Shown: positions 35,682 to 44,200 of the stretch, in pieces | Position numbering within the stretch: the stretch's first letter is position 1 | How the letters are laid out: each line of letters starts with the position of its first letter | Origin: Lentisalinibacter orientalis | GTDB lineage: Bacteria; Pseudomonadota; Gammaproteobacteria; Steroidobacterales; Woeseiaceae | Assembly: GCF_040706535.1 (NCBI RefSeq) | Contig: NZ_JAPDRJ010000001.1 | Span: forward strand, 1,054,001-1,118,000 | Direction: 5' to 3' | DNA length: 64,000 nt | Made by a program: the position numbers and the translations under genes | The notes under the pieces: generated by a model | What the model saw: only the letters and a program-made list of their open reading frames with translations | Database searches by the model: none | What the model was told of the DNA's origin: nothing

Positions 35682-36407
35682 TCAGCGCTGGCTGATCAGC
35701 CAGGCCCAGGCCGCCGCGGCGGCGAGTATCCCGGGTACGGCAGCCGCGAGCTGCGCGACATGCAGGCGCCGCCGTGCGCCCTCGACCCCGCCCGCGAGGC
35801 CGAGCCAGCCCCAGGCTGCCGTCAGCAGCGAGGCGGCACCGAGCAGCAGCAGGTAGGCCGAGACGCCCAGCACGAGGTAGGCGGCAGCCATGCCCGTGCT
35901 GCCGCGCTCCGTCCGGTACAGCGCTGCCTGACCCGCCTCGGTCAGCACCCAGCCGCCGACGAGCAGCAGCAGTCCCCACCCGACCATGAGCATGCCCGCC
36001 ACCGCGGCGTTGAAGCCGCGGCTGCGGAAGAGCGCGCCCGGCAGTCGTCGCGCTGTAGCCCGCGGTCTTAGCAAAGCGACTACAACGATGCCCGCCGTCA
36101 CGATAGCGGCGACGCGCCAGACGAACCCCGGTTCCGCCGGCCCGCCCGACAGGACCCGCAGCAGCCAGGGCGCGAAGCCGCCGACGAACGGCAGCACCAT
36201 CGCGATCGTCGCCCGCGGCCGCAGCGCCGGGCGCCGCCATGCGATGAGCGCGGCGAGCAGGAACGCGACGACGAAGACCACGATGACGACCGCGAACCAG
36301 CCGAGCACGGCGATGCCGCTGGAGCCCGTCTCGGTCCACATCGCGATCGTCCAGAAGAGCGCGACGAGCACCTCCACGGCGAGCGTGATGTTCAGGATCC
36401 ACTTCAT
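35682..36407 (-). CDS. Multi-pass membrane protein of unknown function
   Basis: A 241-aa protein with six or seven hydrophobic helices separated by short Arg-rich loops (WRRPALRPRAT, RPRATARRLPGALFRSRG). No family signature was recognised. The first helix, MKWILNITLAVEVLVALFWTIAMW, could be a signal anchor. It converges with the CBM-like gene and has no obvious operon partner. Confidence 0.55.
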   Translation of the reverse strand: MKWILNITLAVEVLVALFWTIAMWTETGSSGIAVLGWFAVVIVVFVVAFLLAALIAWRRPALRPRATIAMVLPFVGGFAPWLLRVLSGGPAEPGFVWRVAAIVTAGIVVVALLRPRATARRLPGALFRSRGFNAAVAGMLMVGWGLLLLVGGWVLTEAGQAALYRTERGSTGMAAAYLVLGVSAYLLLLGAASLLTAAWGWLGLAGGVEGARRRLHVAQLAAAVPGILAAAAAWAWLISQR

Positions 36408-36636
36408 GGTTCTGGTGTGCCGGAGTCGTCGGGACCGCCGTGCCTGCTGATGTCCGCTCGAGTGTCCGTCAACGGGTGTTGCGGGCGGAGATAGCGCAAT
36501 CCGACTGTGAAGGAGATCACGGTATCTGCTGCCCGATGGTGAAGATCGTCACAGGCTGGTGCCGCGCATGCGCGGCTCGTACGGCATCGCCTTAGGATTT
36601 CGACAGTCGCAGCTTTCGGCCGGGCAGGGCAGTGCC

Positions 36637-38133
36637 ATGCGCAAGATTCTCGTCATCATCCTGTTGCTGATGCTCGGCATCCCGTTCGGTATCGGGAAGC
36701 TGATGGGCCTCATCAACTCGAGCACCATCACGGCGGATGCCGCCGAGATCGAGACGCAGCTCGGCGAGGATTTCGGCATTTCGGTGCCGCCGGGCTACCA
36801 GGGGGCCTTCGGCATGCAGATCGGGTTCTTCGGCGTCCAGGGGGCCAGCGTCGTTGCGCTGATCCCGGCGGATGCCGATCCGCAGTCGATCTTCGAAGGC
36901 GGAAAATCCATCAAGTTCAGTCCCGGCGAGCACACCATCGTGCTCGCCATCCGTTCGAACGACCGGCAATCCGAGGAGAGCACCTACCGCGACCTGCAGC
37001 GCTTCGTGCTGGGCACCGAAGGCGGCAACCGCAAGATGGCCGAGGTGTTCATCGAGGCCGGCAGCCGCCAGGTGGCCGCCTACGAGCACCGCGACACCCG
37101 GCACGGCCAGGACGTGCTCAGCTATTTCCTCTTCCTCGACGACGGCGGCCTGGTGCTGATCGCCGGCCCCGAGCAGGGCTTCGATCACGGCTTCAAGGAG
37201 GCGCTGGCGGGCCGGCTGGCCGGCGCGTATCCGGCGAACGACCTGCTGTACGCCCACGTCGAGCCGCCGACGCGGGACGCGAATCATCCCTGCGGCCTCG
37301 GGGCGCTGCCGGACGCGATCGAGCTGCAGGCCGTCGGCGTGCGGCGCGGCGACCGTGACCTCGAAGGCGTCGCCATCGATCCGACTGACGACAGCGCCGG
37401 CGAACAGGCCGTCGCGGTGGGCCGCACCGATGTCCCGGTCGTGCTCGTACTGATGTCGGGTGAACCGACGGTCTGGAAGGTGCTCTCGACGCCGGACGCG
37501 GAGATTGCCGGCGTCATCGCCAGCGGCAGGGGCCTGCAGCGGGTCATCGGTCTCGAGCCCGGCGTGCCCTTGAGGGAGCTCGACCCGAATGCGCGCAACG
37601 CCTGCCGGTCGTTCTTCGCGCACGAGGACGAGGGCTACGAGTACGACGAGGTGCAGGACCGGCTGTTCGAGATCTTCGCCGAACCGGTCTCGCGCATGCA
37701 CACGGTGCACGGCGGCACCTACTTCCGCATCGGCGAGCTCACCGCAGAGCCCACCCTGAAGGGCGATCGCCGCATCGAGGACGTGGTGCTCGACCCGGCC
37801 GAGCAGATACTGCCCGGCAAGCTCGGCCTGGCCCAGCTGCAGGAATCCGGCGTACTGGAGCCGGCTACCCCGGCCGATCTGGCTGATTGGCTCGACGGCT
37901 TCGCGCAGGACGAGGACTTCGACGCGGAGCGCTACCGCAACCGCCACTCCATCAACTTCCGCATGGGCAAGGTGTTCATTGTCAACGCCGCCACCGATCT
38001 GCCGGACGGCATGTACGGCGCGCACTCCGCGCTATTCCTCGTTGCCGCCGGCGTACCGGAGCCCGGCGGCGACCGGGGTCACAATACGCTGCTGTTCACC
38101 GACGGCCGCTGTATCGGACCCGCCTGCCCCTGA
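36637..38133 (+). CDS. Membrane-anchored or exported protein of unknown function
   Basis: A 498-aa protein with an N-terminal hydrophobic segment (MRKILVIILLLMLGIPFGIGKLMG) and a large polar remainder. Visible blocks are an N-terminal domain (FGISVPPGYQGAFGMQIGFFGVQGASVVALIPAD) and a central beta-like block (PVVLVLMSGEPTVWKVL...ASGRGLQRVIGLEPG). The latter resembles 'vvLvLss.eP..W' segments seen in uncharacterised metagenomic proteins. The frame extends upstream, but MRKIL is the first Met giving a proper signal-like N-terminus. The TGA lies 28 bases from the end of kinase 2. Confidence 0.5.
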   Translation: MRKILVIILLLMLGIPFGIGKLMGLINSSTITADAAEIETQLGEDFGISVPPGYQGAFGMQIGFFGVQGASVVALIPADADPQSIFEGGKSIKFSPGEHTIVLAIRSNDRQSEESTYRDLQRFVLGTEGGNRKMAEVFIEAGSRQVAAYEHRDTRHGQDVLSYFLFLDDGGLVLIAGPEQGFDHGFKEALAGRLAGAYPANDLLYAHVEPPTRDANHPCGLGALPDAIELQAVGVRRGDRDLEGVAIDPTDDSAGEQAVAVGRTDVPVVLVLMSGEPTVWKVLSTPDAEIAGVIASGRGLQRVIGLEPGVPLRELDPNARNACRSFFAHEDEGYEYDEVQDRLFEIFAEPVSRMHTVHGGTYFRIGELTAEPTLKGDRRIEDVVLDPAEQILPGKLGLAQLQESGVLEPATPADLADWLDGFAQDEDFDAERYRNRHSINFRMGKVFIVNAATDLPDGMYGAHSALFLVAAGVPEPGGDRGHNTLLFTDGRCIGPACP

Positions 38134-38161
38134 GGTCAGGCGACGTGGCGTGCGATGAGGT

Positions 38162-40621
38162 TCACTGCGCGGCGTCGCGGATCCGGGCCGCTCGCTGCGC
38201 GAGGTTTCGTGCCTGGTCCGTCTCGCCGAGTTTATCCAGAACACTGACGTAGATATCCAGCGCGCTGGCAACGTAGGGGTGATCCGGTCCGAGCTTCTCC
38301 TCCCGGATGGCCAGGCACCGATCGACGGCCGACCTCGCGGCATCCGGCCGCTGCTCGATCAGCCGCAGTTCCGCCAGGTTGCACAGACTGGTCGCTACCT
38401 CCTCGTGTTCGGGCCCCAGCACCGCTTCGCGGATGCGCAGCGATTCCTCGATTCTGGGGCCGGCCGCGTCCGGCCGGTCCATCTTCAGCAAAAGCAGGCC
38501 GAGATTATTCATGACACTCGCGGTATCGCGGTGCTCGGGTCCCAGCGTCCGCTCCAGGTTGGCGAGTTCGCGTTCGAACAGGGTCTTCGCCGTGCCGTAG
38601 TCGCCCAGATTGTAGTTCAGGATAGCGAGCGAATTGACGACGTAAGAGACGTCCGGGTGGCCAGGCTTCAGGACCTGGTCGTAGACGGCGAGGGCAGCCG
38701 CATAGGCCTCACGAGCGGCTTCGGTGTCGCCGGCGCGCCAGTGCGATATGCCGACGTTGCGCATGATGCGGCCGTACTCGCGGCTGTCCGCGTTGCCGGA
38801 CGATGCCAGCATGTCACGGGCCGTCCGCAGCGCTGCGAGAGCCTCGTCGTTGCGGGACAACGTGTCGTACACGGAACCGAGGTTGCCGTAGGTCGTTGCG
38901 AGCCAGAGCACCTCCACCTCCTCATCCGAGGTCTCCGCCAGCACGATCGCGTCGCGGTAGAGGTCGATTGCATTCAGGTACTCGCCCTGCAGGTAGCGTA
39001 CGTTGGCCAGCCCGGCAATGGTCTCCGCGTGTTCGGCGTCGGCACCTCGTTCGGTGTGGATCTTCAGCGCCTCCCGATAAAGACGCTCGGCCTCCTCCAG
39101 CAGGCCGAGCTGGGCGTAGACGGAACCCATCTCCTGCATCAGCCGGCTCTGCACGACCGGCTCGGCGGTGAGATCGTTGCGGATACGCGCGACACCGCGG
39201 TCGAGAATCTCGCGGGCCGTGACGGAATCGGCGTCGGCGGCGCCGGGTGCCGCCACGCGGAAGAGCCCGGTCAGGAATTCTGTCACCTCCTCGGAGGTGC
39301 GGGCCTCGGCATTGGCGATCCGCTCGGCCTCCTGTGCCCGCAGGAGGCCGAGTGTTGCGGCGCCGATGCCCAGCAGCAGCGAGAGGGTGATCAGGCTCCC
39401 GGCCACCACCGTCAACGTGTGCCGCCGCGCGAATTTCCTGATGCGGTACGCGGCCGAAGGCGGGCCCGCCTCGACCGGCTCATGGTTGATGTACCGGTGC
39501 AGGTCGGCCGCGAGCTCCGATGGCGACCCGTAGCGACGTTCGGGGTCTTTCTCCAGCGCCCGCATCGTTATCCAGTCGAGATCCCCGCGCAGCGAGCGCA
39601 CGAGCGCGGCACTGTCGGTGCCACGGTTCCGCGCCAGGTCGTCGGCCCCGCCCTGCAGCGTGCCCAGTTTCATGCTGGGCCGGGACGGTTCCTCCTCGCG
39701 GATACGACGGCAGATCTCGTCGTATCCCGCGGCCCGCAATTCCGTGGGATCGAGCGGCAGGGACCCCACCAGGAGTTCGTACAACAGGATGCCCAGCGAG
39801 TAGACGTCGGTCCGTGTGTCCACGTCCTGAATCGACAGACCGGCCTGCTCCGGGCTCATGTACTCCGGTGTCCCGATGAAGACACCGGCGCGGGTGAACA
39901 TCGTCCTCTCGGCCGCCCTCTGCGCCGTGGCCTTGGCGATGCCGAAGTCGATTATCTTGGGGACGGGTGCGCCGTCCTCCTCGGTAATCAGCACGTTCGT
40001 GGGCTTCAGGTCGCGGTGGATAACGCCTTTCTGGTGTGCATGCTGGACGCCGCCACAGACGGCGAGGAACAGGGTCAGGCGTTCGGCCGTGCTCAATCGC
40101 CGTGTGTCGCAGTACTCGGTGATCGGCACGCCGTCGATCCGTTCCATGACGAAGTACGGGCGGCCGGAGTCCGTCGCGCCGGCATCGAAGACCCGGGCGA
40201 TGTTGGGATTGTTCATCATCGCGAGGGCCTGTCGCTCGGCGTCGAACCGACCGATGACCTCGCGGGAATCCATCCCGAGTTTGATGAGCTTCAGTGCCAC
40301 GGTGCGGCGGATCGGCTCGGACTGCTCCGCGGCGTAGACCACCCCCATGCCGCCCTGGCCGATGACGGCGGTGAGGCGGTAGGGGCCGATATCGCGTCCG
40401 ATCATCGCGTCCGGATCGAGCCGGCGCAGGGCTTCGATGCCGCGGCCGATCCCCTCGTCCAGGCTGCCGTCCTCGTGTGCGCCGATCAGTGCTGCGAGTT
40501 CCGCGCGCAGTTCCGCATCGTCGCCTGTGGCCGCGTCCAGAAACCGCTCGCGCTCGCCTTCCGGCAACTCCAGGGCCTCGTGGAACAGCTCCCAGAGCCG
40601 TTCCCAGCGCCTGTCACTCAC
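38162..40621 (-). CDS. Ser/Thr protein kinase with TPR sensor region (kinase 2)
   Basis: An 819-aa protein with the same plan as kinase 1: a short N-terminal helical segment (VSDRRWERLWELFHEALELPEGERERF), a kinase domain with GQGGMG, HRDLKPTN, DFG and PEQ, a transmembrane helix (LTVVAGSLITLSLLLGIGAATLGLL), and TPR units (GNLGSVYDTLSRNDEALAALRTARDM, NNLGLLLLKMDRPDAAGPRIEESL). It starts with GTG, overlapping the end of the sigma 2 gene by 8 bases, so the two are translated as one operon. It probably phosphorylates sigma 2; the TPR region may sense a protein ligand in the periplasm. Confidence 0.88.
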   Translation of the reverse strand: MSDRRWERLWELFHEALELPEGERERFLDAATGDDAELRAELAALIGAHEDGSLDEGIGRGIEALRRLDPDAMIGRDIGPYRLTAVIGQGGMGVVYAAEQSEPIRRTVALKLIKLGMDSREVIGRFDAERQALAMMNNPNIARVFDAGATDSGRPYFVMERIDGVPITEYCDTRRLSTAERLTLFLAVCGGVQHAHQKGVIHRDLKPTNVLITEEDGAPVPKIIDFGIAKATAQRAAERTMFTRAGVFIGTPEYMSPEQAGLSIQDVDTRTDVYSLGILLYELLVGSLPLDPTELRAAGYDEICRRIREEEPSRPSMKLGTLQGGADDLARNRGTDSAALVRSLRGDLDWITMRALEKDPERRYGSPSELAADLHRYINHEPVEAGPPSAAYRIRKFARRHTLTVVAGSLITLSLLLGIGAATLGLLRAQEAERIANAEARTSEEVTEFLTGLFRVAAPGAADADSVTAREILDRGVARIRNDLTAEPVVQSRLMQEMGSVYAQLGLLEEAERLYREALKIHTERGADAEHAETIAGLANVRYLQGEYLNAIDLYRDAIVLAETSDEEVEVLWLATTYGNLGSVYDTLSRNDEALAALRTARDMLASSGNADSREYGRIMRNVGISHWRAGDTEAAREAYAAALAVYDQVLKPGHPDVSYVVNSLAILNYNLGDYGTAKTLFERELANLERTLGPEHRDTASVMNNLGLLLLKMDRPDAAGPRIEESLRIREAVLGPEHEEVATSLCNLAELRLIEQRPDAARSAVDRCLAIREEKLGPDHPYVASALDIYVSVLDKLGETDQARNLAQRAARIRDAAQ

Positions 40622-41186
40622 CCGCGTGCTCCGTCTGAACGAGGCGCAGCCGCAGCCAGGCCTGCGCCCCGGTCCAGTGGCGGTTGACGGTGCGGGGTGA
40701 GAGGTCCAGTGCCTGCGCGGTCTCCGCAATGGTGAAGCCGGCGAAGGAGCGCAGTTTGACGACATCGGCCATCACCGGGTCCTGCGCTGCCAGTTGCTCC
40801 AGCAACTGGTCCCACGCGACCAGGCGCTCGACGTCGACGTCGTCGGGGAACTGCAAACCGTCGAATTCGGTGCGCCGCAGTTCACCGCCATGTTTCGCGG
40901 CGGCGTAACGCCGTGCGCGCTCGATCAGAATCCGGCGCATCGTCTCCGCCGCCGCCGCGAAGAAGTGCCGTCGGTTGTCCCACTCGGTGTCGCTGCCGAC
41001 GAGCCGCAGATAGGCCTCGTGGACGAGCGCCGTCGGCTGCAGGGTCGCGCCGGGCCGCTCACGGTTCATGCGGGCATGGGCGAGCTTGCGGAGTTCGTCG
41101 TAGACCAGCGGCAAGAGCTCGTCGGAAGCACCGGCCTCGCCGCGTGCGGCTGCCTCTATCAACTGGGTGACGGGATTGTTCTGCAA
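40614..41186 (-). CDS. ECF-type sigma factor, PF07638-like (sigma 2)
   Basis: A 190-aa sigma factor with region 2 (ELLPLVYDELRKLAHARM, ALVHEAYLRLVGSDTEWDNRRHFFAAAAETMRRILIERARR) and region 4 (VVKLRSFAGFTIAETAQALDLSPRTVNRHWTGAQAWL). As in sigma 1, the acidic region 2.2 motif is replaced by LQPTALVHE with Thr52, which fits phospho-control by the overlapping kinase. An ATG exists further upstream, but AAGGAGG lies seven bases before an in-frame TTG (LQNNPV), which makes TTG the best start and keeps the terminator ahead of the gene. It lies downstream of the RHS gene. Confidence 0.85.
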   Translation of the reverse strand: MQNNPVTQLIEAAARGEAGASDELLPLVYDELRKLAHARMNRERPGATLQPTALVHEAYLRLVGSDTEWDNRRHFFAAAAETMRRILIERARRYAAAKHGGELRRTEFDGLQFPDDVDVERLVAWDQLLEQLAAQDPVMADVVKLRSFAGFTIAETAQALDLSPRTVNRHWTGAQAWLRLRLVQTEHAGE

Positions 41187-41241
41187 CAGCCGGCCTCCTT
41201 GTCGGCCAATTGTTGCCTCCCGCCGGGCTCGCCGCAAGAAA

Positions 41242-41276
41242 CGCCGGAGCGGCATCGGCGCGGTGCCGCTCCGGCG
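41242..41276 (-). terminator. Hairpin between RHS gene and sigma 2
   Basis: A perfect 13-bp stem, CGCCGGAGCGGCA/TGCCGCTCCGGCG with a 9-base loop. Read on the minus strand it is followed by TTTCTTGC, making it a weak intrinsic terminator or attenuator. It lies 20 bases past the RHS stop and 56 bases before the sigma 2 TTG, so it could separate the two levels of expression. Confidence 0.6.
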
Positions 41277-41296
41277 GGTGGCGAAGCGCATGCGGT

Positions 41297-44200
41297 CTAT
41301 TCCTCGTCTTCCTCTGCGAACAGACCCACGAGGTAGTCGGAGATGCCGAAGTACTCCTCGAGGTCTTCGCCTTTATCGTAGAGATAGTGTGTGAAAGCGC
41401 CCAGATTGTCGTCCTGTGCGCTCTTCATCGTCTGTGACAGCTTGTACAGCGCCGAATCCCCGTTGCTGGTGGGCTTCGTGGCAAAGTCCTCTGCGGCCGC
41501 GACGAACAAGCGCACGGGCTGGAACAGCACTTCGTGGGCCCCGACGCGGATGCCTTCCATTCCAGAGCCGTAGCGCTGGGAGTAATAAAACTCCGTTCCC
41601 GCATCCATCAGGGACGAGACGCCGACGAAGGTCGCAAACGGGCCGCCGGAATGCCCGATGGCTGCATTCGAGGCGCCGATCAGGCCCTTGCCGGCGATCT
41701 GCCCGGCGGTGGTTGTCGTGTACTGCTGCGACGACTCCATCAGCCCCGATACCAGGGCGCCGAATATATTGATGTTGAATGCCTTCGTCTTCAGCAGCTT
41801 CCTTGCAGCACTTGCGCTCGCCTCTGCCCGGGTCCTCGCGGACCGTGCCACCGAGCGCAATATCCGATTCTGCTCCGCGCTCAGCCGGATGTTCTTCCCG
41901 GCGCCGAAAACGCCGGGTCTGCCGGTGCTATTGCGGATGTCGGCGCGGATGCCGACGAACTCCTCGAGCCTCGAAGAGACGCTCTGCCAGGCGCCGCCGA
42001 TATCCGCACGGACGGCGTCCGCCATGGCGTCCCATTTCCGTCCGGCCAGAGTCGCCCCGCCCAGCCCGGCGTTCACGACGTTGTCGACCTGTTTACCGAG
42101 CCAGTTGCCTCCTCTTCGTACCATGGACGAGAACCAGCCCTCTTCTTCGTCGAGTCCCGTCGGGTCGGTGAACATCAGGGGATTGCCCCGCGCGTACTGA
42201 TACGGGTTGCCGCGCTTCGGTGAGAAGGAGCGCTCGGCATCCCGGGACAGGAATCGACCCGTCCTCGCGTCGTAGTAGCGCGCTCGTACGTAGTACAGAT
42301 CGCTGTCGGCCTCGCGCATGACGCCGCGCTTGCCCATGAAAGTGAACGCGTTGTCGATGCCGCCCTGCTCGGCGATCACTTCACCGTAGGGCGTGTAGGC
42401 ATAGGAGGCCAGCACATTGCCGGAGTCGCCGGTGACATAGAGCGTATTGCCGCGTTCGTCGTAGTGATAGAAGCGCCGCTCCCCGTCCGGCTCCAGGCTG
42501 TAGAGGAGGTCGCCGGACGGCGTGTGCACGTAGTACCGGCTGTCCGCACCGTCCCTCCGCTCGACCGAGACCGAGGGCAGTCCCAGCGCGTAGTTCCACA
42601 CGAACTCACGCGTACCCGCCGCGTCCGAACGCTGCGTCCTGTAGCCCATGGCGTCGTACTCGAACGCCACGCTCGCCCCCGGGGCCGTGTACCCGGTCAT
42701 CCGGGAGGCGAGATTCCAGTCGTAGCTGCGGCGGTCATCGGCGGTTCGCCGACCGAGCGCGTCATGGGAGAACTGCTCGGTCTGGCTGGCCGCATCGTAG
42801 GAGTACGCGGTCGTGCCCGCGTCGGCGAGTCCGGCCGGCCGCGGCACGTTTCGCGTGGCTTCGGCGAGGCGTCCCTGTCCGTCGTAGCTGAGATCGATCA
42901 GCGCGATCCCCGGCTCCTCGATGGTGTCGAGGCGGCCCGCCACGTCGTAGTCGAGCGCGGTGTTCACGCCGTTGGCACGGGAGATGCCGTTGAGCAGTCC
43001 CGCCTCGTCGTTCGCGAAGGTCACGGCCTCGCCCATCCAGTCCTCCACCGAGGTCAGCATGCCACGGTCGTCGTAGCGGTACGTAACGGTCTTGCCGGGA
43101 GCCAGCTCCACGGTCTCCAGGCGATCGTCGGCGTCATGTGCCACCACGATGCCGTTGCTGTTCGCCACGTTGCCGTTGTCGTCGTAGCCGAGGGCGACGC
43201 CGCTGGCCGAGATCGGTTGTCCGAGATCGTCGTACTCGTACTCGAGCAGCGTGCCGTCGCTGTAGGCTCGCTCGGTCTCGAATCCGGACGGGTTGCGGGT
43301 GATCGTTACTGAACCCAGTCCGTCCGGGAACTGGACGCTGCTTACCCAGCTGCGATCGTCGTATCCGAGCTGTGTCCGGCGGCCCAGTGGATCCTCGATG
43401 TCCGTCAGGCGGCCGGCCCCGTCGAAGTCCCTGAGCCAGTCGTTGCCGTTGGCGTCGCGGAAACGGATCGGCCGGTTCAGCGCGTCATAGGCGATCCCGG
43501 TGCTGATGGCACCGCCATAGCTCCGGAAAGCCGTCACATTGCCGCGCTCGTCGTACTCGATCCGCAGCAGCTCATCGCCGGGCTGATCGTCGAAGCCGAT
43601 GAACCGGCCGCGATCGTCGTAGATCTTGGTCAGTGCGGTAGCGCCGTCCGAGTAGCGGTCCGTGCGCCCGGGGCGGGCCCCGGTCGATTCGGCGTCCAGC
43701 GTCAGTATGCCGGGAGCCACGAAAGCGTCGGGCAGACCCTCCGCCGTGTAGCGGAGTTCGAAGGGTGTCCTGCCGCCCAAAGACAGCGAGACCGGCCGGT
43801 CGGCCCTGTCGTAGCCGAACGTGTTGCGCCGGCCCAGCGGTCCGGAGATCTCCTCCAGCCGACCGAGTTCGTCATAGACGAACCCGGTGACATCGCCCTT
43901 CGGGCTGCGCATCTCCGTAACGCGATCCATGTCGTCATAGACATAGGTGATATCCTGCATGGTCGGCACGGAGATCGCCACGATGTTGCCGTTGCCGTCG
44001 AAGGTCCTGGAGACGGTCTTGTCGCGCTCGTTCGTGAGCGAGACGATCCGCCCGGCATCGTCATAGGCGATGAGCCGCCGCGTCGCATCGGGATGGATGA
44101 CCGCGACGTTGCGGTTGTAGCGATCGTAGGTGTAGCGGGTCGCGTTGCCGGCCGAGTCCGTGATGGTCTCTGCGTTGCACCGTTCGTCACGCTCGATGGT

